Below are positions 1 through 12,465 of a stretch of 64,000 bases of DNA, one piece after another (the stretch's first letter is position 1; the number at the start of each line of letters is the position of its first letter). Where the stretch lies: the NCBI GenBank assembly GCA_905250115.1, contig CAJNOI010000032.1:248001-312000 (forward strand), in the 5' to 3' direction. The stretch is from Adineta steineri (taxonomy: Eukaryota > Rotifera > Eurotatoria > Adinetida > Adinetidae). The translations under genes and the position numbers were made by a program. The notes beneath the pieces are model-generated. The model saw nothing but the letters and a program-made list of their open reading frames with translations, was not told where the DNA came from and ran no database searches.

Positions 1-1237
1 TCAATTCTCTCTTTTAATATGAAAAGGTGACAATTGCCATCAAATGAAAAGAAAACAGCCATGAAAAGCTTCTCTTTGTCATATCTATATATAGGGAAGC
101 CTTTAGGGATCAGTAAAAAGAAATTAATTCTTTCACTGATCTCTCCCATCATAATTTCAAGTATCTTGAGAAAAAAAAATGAAGGAAAGTACTGATTTTT
201 CTTTTTCGTCATCTAAACCATCATCTTAGATCATCAAAATTCTTCACCTTGCTTTAAAAGAAAATATATAAGAGAGCATTTTACATCGATTTAAAAGAGT
301 AACATACTTCAATTGACAAGTAACAAAACTGGTGTGCATCAACAATAACAATAACAACTTTAGTAACAATGTTTCTGACAGACGTTCGTTGTAGTGAAAA
401 GAGAGAGAGAGAGAGAGAAAGAGGAAAAAGAGCCTCTAGTTAAGTATTTCATGTACTTGTTCATCACATAAGTGCTCACCATCTACATTCATCGGACAAT
501 TTGCCTGAAGTAAATGAGAAAAAAAAACCGAGTGAATAAGTGTTGATAATGATGACAACATTTGAGAAAAGTATTGTCCTTGTTTATTTGTCATGAATGA
601 AGTTTATTTTAACCTCAAAAGAGAAAAAGAAAAGTTTTCTTATCGTTCGGTTCCTTTTTTTTNNNNNNNNNNNNNNNNNNNNNNNNNNNNNNNNNNNNNN
701 NNNNNNNNNNNNNNNNNNNNNNNNNNNNNNNNNNNNNNNNNNNNNNNNNNNNNNNNNNNNNNGAAAAAACCGGTGCGCATACGCATACATAGACACATAT
801 ACAACAATAACAACTTGTGTGCACAACACACAAACGGTGTGCACTCGAGATTGGCTATTCCTTCAACATAACGAGTGGCTCTTCGTACGTAACAATCTTC
901 AGCTCATTTTTTTTTCTTCTTTTTCTCCTCCTCCTTTTTTTTTCAAGTGCCCATTCGAGTAGCGATCCTTGAAAACCAGCCTGTTGGAGTGGTCCCTCAT
1001 GTGCGGCATCTTCTAATCTAGAGAGAAGGAGAAAAGATAGACGAGAAAGAACATAAAAAAAAAGAAGGAAAAAAGCGGACAAATACATTTTCATATTTTT
1101 TATCAACTATGATGAGCATATCCATCTTTCCAATAATGTTGAGAAATGGTATATAAAATTAACAAATACAAATTTTTCAATTGATCTTCTTATTAATAAT
1201 ATTCGTTTTTTTTAACATTTCTATTTAGAATATCAAT
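1..1237. other. Upstream region of the NK2 gene, with assembly gap
   Basis: Non-coding AT-rich sequence with GA-, CT- and A-runs. It contains the 100-N gap. A splice-acceptor-like TTTCTATTTAG ends at 1228, ten bases before the NK2 start codon, so at least one upstream exon or a trans-spliced leader is plausible. I find no convincing coding exon here. The N-terminal TN motif typical of NK2 proteins would be expected in such an exon or in the missing sequence. Confidence 0.6.
663..762. other. Assembly gap of exactly 100 N
   Basis: A run of exactly 100 N, the conventional placeholder for a gap of unknown size. It is flanked by a T-run on the left and an A-rich stretch on the right. Open frames that run through it are artefacts. 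Confidence 0.99.
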
Positions 1238-2598
1238 ATGATGAACGGAATCAAACACGAATTAGTTGGTTCAGCATCGGCAGCCGCTGCAGCAGCAGCT
1301 GCTTATCAAAATCCTTTACTCTATGCTCCAACACCATCATGGATGGGCTCAGAAAATTTTCCAGGTAAAATAAAAAGATCAATCGATATTCTTGATCAAC
1401 AATTGTATTTTGTCTTGAGGTTTATTAAATTTTCTTTTCTCCGGATATTACTTGATCTTACCGGCGGATGCCGAGCATTTAAAATAGAAAACATTAAATT
1501 GTCTATTTAATTTATTCATAAACATGTGAGGTCTTTTTGTTTTTAGAAATGAACAGTTTTGGTCTTTATCATCCACATTCTTATCCAACAAGTTATGATA
1601 GACATCATCATCATCATCATTCTGTCTCAACATATTCTTCATTAGCTGCGGCTGCATATCGTAATTCAATATCACCATTAAATAATGATTTTAAAAATGA
1701 AAAAGTCGAACCATATATACCAAATTCAACTACAATACATCATAGTCCTGTTCATTGTGTACCATCAACATCGACACTAATGCCAATAAAACCTCAATTT
1801 AATTCAATAGATGATGAAAAAAATTCTTCAACATCATCATCAACATCAAAACTACTTGATAATGATGAACAACAATCATCGACACGCGTTTCACCAACAC
1901 CAATAATAGCGAATAAGAAAAAATCGAATAATTCAAATGAATTATCAACTGGTGGAAAAAAACGTAAAAGACGAATTTTATTTACTAAACAACAAATAGC
2001 AACACTTGAGCAACGTTTTAATGCTCAACATTATTTATCAGCACCTGAAAGAGAATTACTAGCTAAACATATTGGTTTAACAGCCAATCAATGTAAAATA
2101 TGGTTTCAAAATCAGTAAATATTTTTATCTTTGAAATTTATTTTTTATTTGTCTTTTTATTATTCTAGTCGATATAAACTTAAACGTGCTAAACAAGAAA
2201 ATTCTTCAAAAACTGTTTCTTCCTATACAGATCTTTGTTTTGATCCAAATAATTCGCCTCCACCACCTCCAACTCAACAACCTATTCGACGTGTACCTGT
2301 TCCATTACTTGTTCAAGATGGTAAATCTCTTTATGGTCCACCAGCTTCATCATCATCTCCAACATCTTCTTCACCATATGGAACTATGCTTAATGATTCA
2401 GGTACAACATCCTCAACAAATCCTCCATCATCATTCGATCCATTAGCATATAATGTTTATATGTCATCTATTGGTTATCATCATCATCATCATCAATATC
2501 CAACATCAAATGCACAATTTCATAGTCAATATGAAAATTGTTTAAGACAACAACAAACTGGTCAACCATCAGCTTGGTCAACAAGTGCCTGGCCATAA
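1238..2598 (+). CDS. NK2-class homeobox transcription factor
   Basis: Three exons (1238-1364, 1547-2114, 2169-2598) join in phase to a 374-residue protein. The homeodomain lies at about residues 181-240 and shows the invariant W48, F49 and N51, plus Tyr54, the hallmark of NK2 proteins that read a CAAG-type core instead of TAAT. The second intron splits the codon of homeodomain residue 52 and restores the NK2-typical His (FQNHRYKLKR). Downstream, [13 protein letters not shown] matches the NK2-specific domain (RRVAVPVLVxDGKP in vertebrates). Poly-Ala (13-22) and poly-His tracts are present. The N-terminal TN repressor motif is not seen. This is a nuclear patterning factor; I cannot separate the Nkx2.1, Nkx2.2 and Nkx2.5 groups. 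The start follows an acceptor-like AG, so the true N-terminus may lie in an upstream exon. Confidence 0.93.
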
Positions 2599-3855
2599 TA
2601 AAATTGGATTTTGTTTTCTTTTTTTTCGTTTTCTTCTTTTTTTTTGTACAGTTTTCTTTTCTTTTTTTTTTTGTTTTCTTACAATATTCACAAATATATT
2701 AATTAAAAAATCAACTGTCAATCATATGATTATTTTCTATTGTTCAAAATAGTCAAGTGGAGGATATATTTGCATACGATGTCACCTATATTGTATATGT
2801 ATGACACTCGTCACCGTGAAAATTGTGTTAGATATTTTTTTTAAAAATTCCACTATATGCATCTTTAATTAATGATTTTGTGTTTTAATTTGTTTCAAGT
2901 AGTGAGATATATATAGATAAGAATTTATTCTCATTGGTTCAAATCAATATTTACATTGATAAGAGAAGAATAAAAAAATGATAAATTTCTTTTTGTCGGT
3001 TAAACGATTGAAATTTGTAAGATGGATCGAAAATGAATTGGATTTGCTGCTTATTCTACAGAAGAAGAAAAGAGGATAGATTTGTTTAAATGAAATAATG
3101 ATTTTCTAGTTCGATGAATACGCTCCTCCTTTCGCACGGTCGATCATCAATTGATTTGATTAGATGTCTGTTTTTTTTCTTTTAAGCATAAATTACAAAC
3201 ATTATGCTTCAGTAATTTATTATGATCGACTCGAAAACAAATATATTAAAAATCTTATTTCTCTTCCATAGGAAATTTTTAATTTAGTCATTTTTTGTTT
3301 TACAATAAACGAACGATTTGGTTTTATTATATGAATTCATTGTTTTTATCTTTGCATACATACTAACTGATATACATATATATAAAAGAGAGAGAAATAG
3401 GTAAATATTGATATTCATAAAAAGCGAGACGAATGATCAGAGCACGTTTATCAATCGTTTATATATATTCTTTCAAGATAAACGTTATTCTTTATTGTTT
3501 GTAAGAGAATATTTATTCTCAGACTAGAAAATCTATAACTTTATTAAAAAAAAATGGTTTGTGATATAAAAATGATAGATTACGATCGTAAATGAACCAT
3601 AAAGATGATTGTTTTGATCTTTGCGGTAATGATTACGTAGTGATTTATAACCATTTCCCAAGCATAAATATCACTATGTCAAACTCATTGAGAATACAAT
3701 GGTTATATATAGATTTTTATTAAAATAAAAAGTATTCTGACTGATGAAGGAAGCGTTTCAACTGTTTACGAACATTTCCATTTAGCTACGAATAAGATTC
3801 TTTGCGAAAGATGAAGACATAGATATCTTTTGAAGTCTCTTTTTCTTATAGAGAG
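2599..3855. other. Intergenic, AT-rich
   Basis: Begins with a T-rich probable 3' UTR of the homeobox gene (T-runs at 2600-2680). No coding exon, RNA gene or repeat was recognised in the rest. Confidence 0.6.
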
Positions 3856-4077
3856 GGTCAAGTCAAGTAAGCTCCAAATTCGAAGTTTACGGGTTTTTCG
3901 ACAAATTGTAGCTTGTAAGTGTGTCCTTTTTTTTCTTGAGCATCATTAGCCGACTCAGCACAGTCCAGAGTATCTATTAGAACAATTAGAAACACATGAT
4001 TACAGTTTTCAGATAGAGCTTTTCGCAAAAACTTAGACATTCGTAAGCTTCAAATTTGAAGCACACTTGACTTGACC
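3856..4077. mobile_element. MITE-like element with imperfect terminal inverted repeats
   Basis: About 222 bp bounded by roughly 36-bp inverted repeats (3856-3891 and 4042-4077) that both begin GGTCAAGTCAAGT and agree at about 30 positions. The right repeat contains a perfect 16-bp palindrome, GCTTCAAATTTGAAGC. A TATA lies near both ends but not flush, so no clean target duplication is claimed. There is no transposase. It sits in the spacer between the NK2 and dynein genes. Confidence 0.65.
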
Positions 4078-4322
4078 TATAAAGTGTCCAGCAAGTATGA
4101 TTATGTAGTAATATATGTTCAACATTGTTATAGAATTATGTATGACTATAGTTTTATATTAGATCGAGAGAGACAGACGAATGATATTATATATTTGTTT
4201 TACTTTCATAAGGTAGAAATACGTTTCGAGTATCACTTCAATACTATATGAATATTTTATCCTTGAATAGAAAACTGATGTATATTTAATGATGACAATA
4301 TAAAAAATTTGTTTATATCAAT

Positions 4323-5268
4323 TTATTTCATTATATTTTCAAATTCATCTTCATTATTTTTAGTTATTCTATCTGGTATATCAAGATTTAATTTTTTTAA
4401 TAAAACATTTTCTAATTCTTGTTTTAATAATTTATTCGTAGTTCTTAATTGTTGTAATTCTAAAGGCACAATTGTATTTATTGTTTGATATCTATATTGA
4501 TTTGATGATTTTAATTTCGTATAGAATTTCAGAATATTTTCAAAATGATCTTCACTATTAATTAATTGTTTTTTTAATTGTTCGATATCATATTCTAAAT
4601 GTTCAATTTGATTATTTAGGTTTTTTTTAATTTGTTCATTAAGAAGATATGTTCGTATTGCATAAGCATTTGCACTTAAATTATTATTTGAATAATCTTT
4701 TATCATTTGACGATATGTATTACAAATACGTGATAATAAAATTCCACGTTCACTACATTCAATAGTTACTTGTCGAATAAGTTCGTCGAAACATTCATTA
4801 TAAATTTCACGACGGTGATTACATAAACCAACTTCATTAGCTTGAGATAGTTTTAAACGATGATTAAGTTGTTTTTCTAAATGATAAACATCAGTTTTTG
4901 TTGCTGGATTACGTGAAACACATAGTATCTATATTCGCAAAAAAACAAAATAATAATTTTATAGAAGAATTTGAACATACATATTTATGATTTGTTTTAT
5001 TGAAAAATTCAATCGGTGGAAAAAGAAAATCTAATATATCTGCAGGTCGACAAAAATCTGAATATGGATCAAAAAGATTTAATTTATTGTCATAGAATGA
5101 TATTGGTTGAACAGATGGAGAAATAGTTGCTCGGCAAATTTTTTTATAATCTGTATTTGATATATCATGATTAACAAATAAACGTGGAGATTCATATTGA
5201 AGAAGAGACGTTTTTCGATAGATAATATCATTTGATTGATATGAAAGTTGACGATGACTACAACTCAT
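4323..5268 (-). CDS. DNALI1: Axonemal dynein light intermediate chain p28 (DNALI1)
   Basis: Two exons on the minus strand (5268-4981 and 4928-4323; intron 4929-4980) give 297 residues; human DNALI1 is about 260-280. The central region has the family signature RREIYNECFDELIRQVTIEC followed by SERGILLSRI, which aligns with RRELYSQCFDELIRQVTINC and AERGLLLLRV in animals. It is preceded by ADILDFLFPP and NPATKTDVYHLEKQL, the usual DNALI1 lead-in. The C-terminal half is a long coiled coil (NEQIKKNLNNQIEHLEYD region). The protein is a light chain of monomeric inner-arm dyneins in motile cilia, which fits a ciliated animal. The start is the first ATG after an acceptor-like AATAG ending at 5279; an upstream non-coding exon or leader is likely. 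The N-terminal 75 residues are poorly conserved. Confidence 0.93.
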
Positions 5269-7111
5269 GTCATTTGATCTATTGGCGCCAAACAAGTTTC
5301 ATTTTAGTTAGAAATAAAAAGAAAAAATCCTGTTTTTTCTCAATGATTTTTTTTTGATAATAGATATTTTCGTAGGGTTCACCGGGACAGAAATTGTATT
5401 TCTTAAGTTATTGCCGTAACTAGAATTGAAGAACTCGTCAAGAGCACTCAGAATATTTTATTGTTTCAAAAAAAGTTTTATGAATATAAAGAATTATCGA
5501 ATATATCTATTAAGATATATTTCTAATTTTTTGTGGAGAGTATCATGGACAATTCATTTGAACACATGTGACTGAGTATCAAACAGAAATCGAGATAAAA
5601 GATTTTGCATAAAACTTAATAGAATTATATTGATACAATATGGCGCAAGATTTAAATTATTAAATTTTTGTTTAAAATAAGTTTTATTGGTTTTCAAAAA
5701 CGAATGGTAAGTGAAGAAAAGTTTTATTGTTGTTCAATTAATTTTTTCTGAGAACAATAGAATTTACATGTTTTTCTCTCATGTATAGATTTTAAAGCAG
5801 AAAAAAAGATTTCAAAAACAGATCATACCTTTTAACTATTACGGTAATAGTTTAAATCTGAACGAAAGACTTCGTATGATTATATAGTTATCATCTATTC
5901 ATAGTTTCTTACTTGAAAATTAGGATGATGTTTACAATAAAACTTTTAATATCTTGATTTTATTCCTAAATTGATAAAAATCATATGATACACTTGACAT
6001 TCACATCTGTTTTATTATATCAAAGAAAATTGAAATATCTTGTTACTATACTTTCCTATTTGTTTCTAAATTCTTTCAATGCAATGAGAATGTATCATAG
6101 TCATATAAATGTTACTACAGTATTCAAACAAACTATAAACATGTTACACGTATTTGTATATGTTATGATAAATATTAACTAAATATATCTGATTGATACA
6201 TACAATATGCTACATTTCATGTAATACTCAACGTAGAAAGTTACATGTTCCTTCCAGTCAAACGATAATATGGTACTATTGTCATTTGTTTGTTTATACA
6301 ATGTGAAAGTTCACTTCGGTACTTTTATTTAGTAGTATTTAAATAATCATACATGGAAGTAAAAGTTTGCCATTTTATGTGAACTTTTCAGTAATGATAT
6401 GAAAAAGGTTTTGATTGTTTTTTTTATTTTCAACATTGTGTTTTATATACGACTATATATATACCTTAAACATTTAAAATGTTTCTGAGTAAAAGAATTG
6501 TTGTCTGAAAGTGAGTATATATTAAAATATAATATTTTTCTATTCTTATAATCGTAAAATGATCAAATCGATTGTCTATTCGTTTTCGATAAGGAAGATC
6601 ATATTAATTAGTAATTCCCTTTTTTTAATAAAATATTATTATTGATATTTATGACATTTTGATAGACGATGCAACCTTTGTCCGACTGACTGTATCAAAA
6701 GAATTAAATCAACATTCGACTTAAATACAAATATAAAAAGTACTTGAATACACCCAACATTTTTCTTTTCTGTTGCTATTTTTGATAGTGAATCGAAAGA
6801 AAAGATAATACACAGTCACTTGTGATAGCTATCACTATCATGCTGATTTACTATAAAAGTGCATCGATTGTCAAAATATCAATAATAACATCCTATTGAG
6901 ACAGAGAATTACTATACACTTATTAATCAATTGTCTATCTATGCTTACAAGCAACAGATATAGATCTATAAGAATAAACCTAAATATCAACGTATGTAAA
7001 TATTTTTAGTTCTTACTATGTCTTATCTAATATTTCTCTTTTTTTGCCTTAGTTATACTATATCAGAACAGATTAATATCATAGTTCTTCTTTTCTTATA
7101 TTGTTCGAATC
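5269..7111. other. Intergenic between dynein p28 and ENPP
   Basis: Divergent spacer of about 1.8 kb, AT-rich with T-runs. No exon, RNA gene or repeat family recognised. The last 100 bases contain pyrimidine-rich stretches that may be promoter or 5' UTR of the ENPP gene. Confidence 0.6.
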
Positions 7112-9281
7112 ATGACACAACGATATATTCTATTATCAATTATAATTCATTGGATTCTTTTTATGTGTCACATTGAAATAATCTCATCAACAGATAATTC
7201 TCGTTTATTAATTATTTCACTTGATGGTAAAAAAAAACAAGATATTATTAGTTTATTTGTTTTTTTGTCTTTATTTTAAAAAGGATTTCGTCATGATTAT
7301 TTAAAAAAACATGTACTTCGAACATTGAATCAAATACAAAATGAAGGTATTAAAACAAAACACGGAATGGAACCAACATTTGTTACAATGACAATGCCAA
7401 ATCATGTATCAATTGCAACAGGTAGAAGGAAAAATATTTTATATTTATTTTATATCTTAGAAATATTTTTAGGGATGTATCAAGAAGATCATGGTATTAT
7501 TCATAATCGATTTAATGATACAAAACTTAAAAAATTTATAACATTTAGTAAATATAAAAATACTATTAATTTTTATTTTGTAAATATTTTTTCTTAGATA
7601 CAAAAGATATAGGACAATGGCCTGATCATAAGGTAGAACCTTTATGGATTACAGCTGCAAAACAAGTACGATATTATTTTCTATTGATTGTGAGCTAGAA
7701 AAAATAAATCAAATTAATTTAGTATAAAAAATCTGCTGTACTTTATTGGCCAACATCTCATAATGAATTCAATGGTATTCGTCCATCATATTATACTTCG
7801 AAATATTCAGATTCTGTTCCATTACGTGAAAAGATTGATGATGCTATTACATTTTTTAGTGAATTTTCTTTTCAACTTGTTATGCTTTATCATTTGTAAG
7901 TTTGTTACATTTAAACAATCATTTCTTTTATTATTTAATAGTGAACCTGATAAACAAGGTCACGAATATGGACCTAATTCAAATGAAATTCGTGAAATAG
8001 TTCGTATTTATATTTCAAATCCGTTTTATTTATAATTATCATTTTCTATTTTATACAGCTTTTACGTCTTGATAATGAACTTGCTCATTTGTTGAAGAGA
8101 GTTAAAAAAGAACTTAATGATGATTTAAATATTATTATTCTATCAGATCATGTATATTAATAATGAAGATATTAAAAGATAAGAATATTTGCAATCTTTT
8201 TCTTATTCTAGGGAATGGAGGAAACGAAACAATTAATTCAACCATTTCTCGATGGTTATATCGATAAATCTGCCGTTGAAGATAATATACTTGATGGTGC
8301 ATTATTTAGTGTCACTCCTCGTTTAGGATATGTAAGTTGTTAGTTAAATAGACTGATTTCTTTTGATGAAAAGAGGCACATTGAACAGTGAATTTTGAAA
8401 TCCTTTCATAAGTATTACATAATTTAACAAGTAACGCTCGTCCGAGAACTCGCTTAGCTCTTTCTCGTAGAAATGCATCCTCTTCACATTTACTGGGAAA
8501 ACAATTGAAAACCGTAAAAAATAGGTTTTCGATGTTTTTTTGACCTATGCACCCTCCTTACACTCGCCCTTCATCATGATCACCCAACAGACCTCATATT
8601 CGAAGTCCCCGCATCGAAATACCTCTAGAAATGTCTTTTCCTAAAAATAGGTTTTCGATGTTTTTTTGACCCTGCGGGCACACAAGCAGGCAATTTATGT
8701 TTCCTGGACTCTTCTCTACGAGAAAGAGAAAAAGAGATTTTATTTTTACAAAATTCTAGTTTAAACAAGTATTCGATAATTTAACTCGTATTCCTAATGT
8801 TACTGTTTACAAACGCGATGAATTTCCAGAAAGATATCATTATGCAAAAGCAATTCATCGAATTGGTGAAATAATCGTTATGCCTAATAATGTAAACACT
8901 TTTTTTTCTCAAGTAAAACAAAACTTCTGTTGTCATAATTTCTTTAAAACTCATTCATTTATTTTTGTACATTAGAAAACAGTGTTTACAAATGTCTCAA
9001 AAGGTAATCATGGATATGATAATAAACTTCCATCAATGCAAGCAATATTTATGGCACGCGGCCCAGATTTTCAGCAACATATTGAAATAGATTCATTAAA
9101 AAATGTCGATGTTTACCATATAGGTTGTAAAATTTTGAATCTAAAACCAAATCCTTATGCTACAGCTGGATCGATTAATAATTTAACTCATATTTTTCGT
9201 AAAAGAACAAATAAATGTTCGCAATTGTTTATCGACATGTCCGTAGTATTATTTGTACTATTTTTAGATTTTGCTTTTTAG
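7112..9281 (+). CDS. Ecto-nucleotide pyrophosphatase/phosphodiesterase (ENPP family)
   Basis: Ten exons join in phase to 425 residues: 7112-7226, 7284-7421, 7473-7547, 7598-7665, 7723-7895, 7942-7999, 8059-8151, 8212-8331, 8760-8891, 8976-9281. An N-terminal hydrophobic stretch (about 5-25) looks like a signal peptide, and the last 20 residues are hydrophobic, suggesting a C-terminal anchor. Catalytic elements of the alkaline-phosphatase superfamily are all visible: Asp38 in SLDGF, nucleophile Thr75 in TMTMPNH, EPDKQGHEYG (Asp and His ligands), LSDHGM (Asp and His) and GNHGYDN (His). The two-zinc site therefore looks intact. Family members hydrolyse extracellular nucleotides or phosphodiester lipids. 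Substrate cannot be assigned; the size and lack of SMB or nuclease domains resemble ENPP4/5/6. The exon 6 donor (GTTCGT) is weak, and intron 8 carries an insertion. Confidence 0.92.
8458..8728. mobile_element. Repeat-rich insertion in ENPP intron 8
   Basis: The 428-nt intron 8332-8759 is eight times longer than most introns of this gene. It contains a perfect 13-bp inverted repeat (CTCTTTCTCGTAG at 8458-8470 and its complement at 8716-8728) enclosing two identical 29-bp direct repeats (8517-8545 and 8643-8671, core AGGTTTTCGATG). The enclosed segment is richer in GC than its surroundings. This suggests a non-autonomous element; no target duplication was identified. Confidence 0.5.
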
Positions 9282-11463
9282 TTTAATTATAATATTTCAT
9301 AATTATTTAATTTTTAATTAAAAAAGAAATAAACAAACACCCAGTGTATTCATAGATATATTAGGATAAAATAGGAAATCTTGTGTTTGACTAAAGAGAT
9401 ATGTAATAATAGAATGAGATAATATTTATAATGCCATGACCGCATAATTGATATTATTAAAGATTTTGAACTGAATGCGACACAGGCTATTGAGTAGCTA
9501 ACAAAATTATAGGCTAAAGTCGATATTCCATTTTATGATTGATAAAATTAGATTTTGTGAAAGACGATGGGTTCATCACTAATAATTTCTGTTTCAAGAA
9601 AATGCTTTTGATTTATTCAATAAAATGAACGAAAATAAATTTATATTAACTTGAACGACCTACGAAAAGGAAATTTTACCACAGTCATCTTTTCTTCTTA
9701 AAAAAACTCTACTGAATGCTTCTCATTATATCTTTTAACGGATGAGACTTTTCTCTTGAGATATAAGTCTCTTTTTCATACAAGACAGCGGTCTATCAAA
9801 ATACACAGAAAGACAAACATTCGGCATATATCTAACAGGATTTAGTATTTGAAATCTCTGTACAAAATTAATATTAAAAGGTTGCATAGTATTCATAGTG
9901 ACAGACTTTACCTACATGTACAATCTTATCTATCTATATGTATATCTGAATAGACATATTCATTAAACGATAGACTTACATAGTGTCAAACTTCATCTTT
10001 TGTTTTCTTGTGTCAGACAAACTTTCCTATATATTCATCGAATGTCTCCTGCCAAAAAAAAACACGTACATTTATATTGTTGAGTAGTGTGAACAAGGCG
10101 TCAATTATTCACCGGTATATTCACACGTTGTACTATATAGGTACAAGATCAGAGAGAGTCATTATTTAGTATATAGAAAAGCATGAACGAAAACTATAAC
10201 ACATCCGAATATACATTATTTGTCTTCAATTATCAAATATGCACATCTGATCATGTATTTAGTGGATCAAAGCTTATTTTCTTTTTTTTTATATAAACCA
10301 TCATCGATCTCCATTATGAGTACGCGTGTCACTTCGCTTTAGGCAGAAATCGAGCGCAACATTTGTCTGTCGCGTGTACCTATATATATATATACAGCTC
10401 ATCCAACAGTGTTGCCGACACACCTTGTATAATAAATGTCGAAGCAATGAATATAGATGTATATGATTTGTTCTTTTGAAGTTTGTTAGCGAGAATAATA
10501 CTATCGATCACGTAATCGATCAACGAACGAGAAAATTGATAGGCGGTTGATATCGAAATACTTACTATTTTCCATTATTTAATCCTCCAGCTAAGGGCGT
10601 ATAATAATGATATTATAATCAAATAAAACAATTCACAGTTAAATTTTCTCTCATTTTCTTTCTATGATTTCGAGTGTATATGTGAAAAAAGACGTACACC
10701 ATCTGTCTAGTTTTTCGTTTTAAATAAAACATTGATAAAAATATAAAGAAGGAAAAAAAAAAGGCGAAGAAAATGATCGACAATACAAAATAAAATCTGA
10801 TGACTTTTCCTGATTAAATAACACCTTGCATGCTCCTATTTCATGGTTGACGATCATCATATGATGTAATGTGAATAATAAGATGGAACAATACGAACTT
10901 TCTATTGACATTTCTAATCACGAAGATATGAATCACACATTCATAAATATATATACAATACATACGTAGGCATGCGTATGCGTCATATCATATCTCATCA
11001 GCAAATTATAGACAATGATCAGAATGTGTTTGTTGCTTTAAGGAAAAGAAAAGAAGATGAGACATGTCATTTAGGTATGAAACTCATGTTGAAGTTAATT
11101 AGAAGTTTATTTCTACTATCATACCGAGAGATTTCAGTCATAAATGAGCGCTAAAATTAGAGAAAAGTATGTCACTGCTTTTTATTTCATGACTTCTGTG
11201 TTTTTTCACTTAGAAAATAAAACAATTTTTTTTATCAGTAAAAACTAAAACAAACATCCTGTTTGGTCTATTTTCTTATCTATTCATTTTCAAACTTCCT
11301 TTTATTAAATTGATAATCAATATTGAGATTTTTTCTTTTTTCTCGTTTTATTATGACCACTAAATATTTTAAAAATATAGAGAAATAATAATAATAATAA
11401 TAATACACAACTAACTACAATAAATTATAGTTATAGTCATATACAATAAAAACATAAGTTCAA
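9282..11463. other. Intergenic, ENPP to NeuroD (convergent)
   Basis: About 2.2 kb AT-rich spacer. I see short simple repeats (TA run near 10380-10395, ATA run near 11386-11404) and a TTTATT near 11345 that could be a minus-strand poly(A) signal. Nothing coding was recognised. Confidence 0.55.
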
Positions 11464-12465
11464 TCAAAAATGTGTTGGATAATAAAAATTAGGATGATGT
11501 TGTGAGATAATTGTTGATGATGGATAAAATTGTTGAGAATTTAACATAAAATGTTGATCATCAGAATAAAATTCATGTGGATATGTTTGTGGTGGTTCAG
11601 GTAAAATTGCATGTCTATTAGGACTAATTTCTTCAATACTACTAGTTGTTGCATCATTACCATATGATGAAGTTTGATCAAAGCTACTTGAACTACATAT
11701 CATTGCATCATCATCGCTTTCACTTGTTGTATTATTATGATTTATTGTTGTTGATCCTGGTGAATGATGAGATCCTTTTTTTAAATTAATAAATTCTAAT
11801 GGATTTCGTACTCTTGGATGCATTGATGATAACATATATGTTTCATCCATTGTAACCATATTTGTTGAATAAGAATTATCATATTGTTGTTGCTGTTGTT
11901 GTTGTAATATACGTGGATTTAAGCAAAGTGTTGCAGCAACAAGATTCATTGTATTTGGTGATAAACCTTTACATAATAATTGAGCAAAATGTGTATTATC
12001 AGGTATTTGATCATTTTGAACCATTTCACCTAATGCTTCAATATAATTTTTTGCTAAACGTAATGTTTCAATTTTCGATAATTTTTGTGATAATGCAAAA
12101 CATGGAATTGTTTCACGTAAGACTTCTAATTGTTCGTTAAGACCTTTCATACGTTCACGTTCACGACCATTTGCTTTAATTCGTCGAACTTTAAAACGTG
12201 CAACGCGTGCTGGTGTCATTTGTTTCTTTTTTGGGCCACGTTTTTTTGGAATTTTAACATCAGTTGTTGGTATTAATTTTTTATTTACTATTGGCGGTAT
12301 TATTGTTGCTGGTGGTGTTACAAAATGAGGATGAGTATGAGGATGTTGATGATGATGATGATGAGTATTTTCCTTCATACATTCTACACCTTCATGATAT
12401 TTTATTTCAAGTTCAAGTTGTTGTAATTGTCGTTGTTCTTCTTCACGAGGAATTTTTGTTGGCAT
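11464..12465 (-). CDS. neurod: NeuroD-like bHLH transcription factor
   Basis: Single-exon gene of 333 residues. [20 protein letters not shown] (about 74-93) is the NeuroD-type lead-in to the basic region. The bHLH spans about 97-148: basic segment [10 protein letters not shown] with Glu102 and the arginines that contact the E-box, then [14 protein letters not shown], then [19 protein letters not shown], nearly identical to the vertebrate NeuroD helix 2. The following block (about 158-187; [20 protein letters not shown]) matches the conserved Neuro_bHLH segment LCKGLSxPTTNLVAGCLQLN. Low-complexity His-rich (35-48) and Gln-rich (188-196) tracts occur. Expected role: nuclear activator of neuronal or neuroendocrine differentiation, acting with an E-protein partner. 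An acceptor-like TTTCTCTAG ends ten bases upstream of the ATG. Orthology to NeuroD rather than neurogenin rests on the post-bHLH block. Confidence 0.93.
   Translation of the reverse strand: MPTKIPREEEQRQLQQLELEIKYHEGVECMKENTHHHHHQHPHTHPHFVTPPATIIPPIVNKKLIPTTDVKIPKKRGPKKKQMTPARVARFKVRRIKANGRERERMKGLNEQLEVLRETIPCFALSQKLSKIETLRLAKNYIEALGEMVQNDQIPDNTHFAQLLCKGLSPNTMNLVAATLCLNPRILQQQQQQQYDNSYSTNMVTMDETYMLSSMHPRVRNPLEFINLKKGSHHSPGSTTINHNNTTSESDDDAMICSSSSFDQTSSYGNDATTSSIEEISPNRHAILPEPPQTYPHEFYSDDQHFMLNSQQFYPSSTIISQHHPNFYYPTHF

Noticed and set aside
584-962. Open frames on both strands across 584-962
   Set aside because: They consist largely of the 100-N gap translated as unknown residues; flanks are low complexity.
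3858-4040. 60-residue minus-strand frame
   Set aside because: It lies wholly inside the inverted-repeat element and has no domain or splice context.
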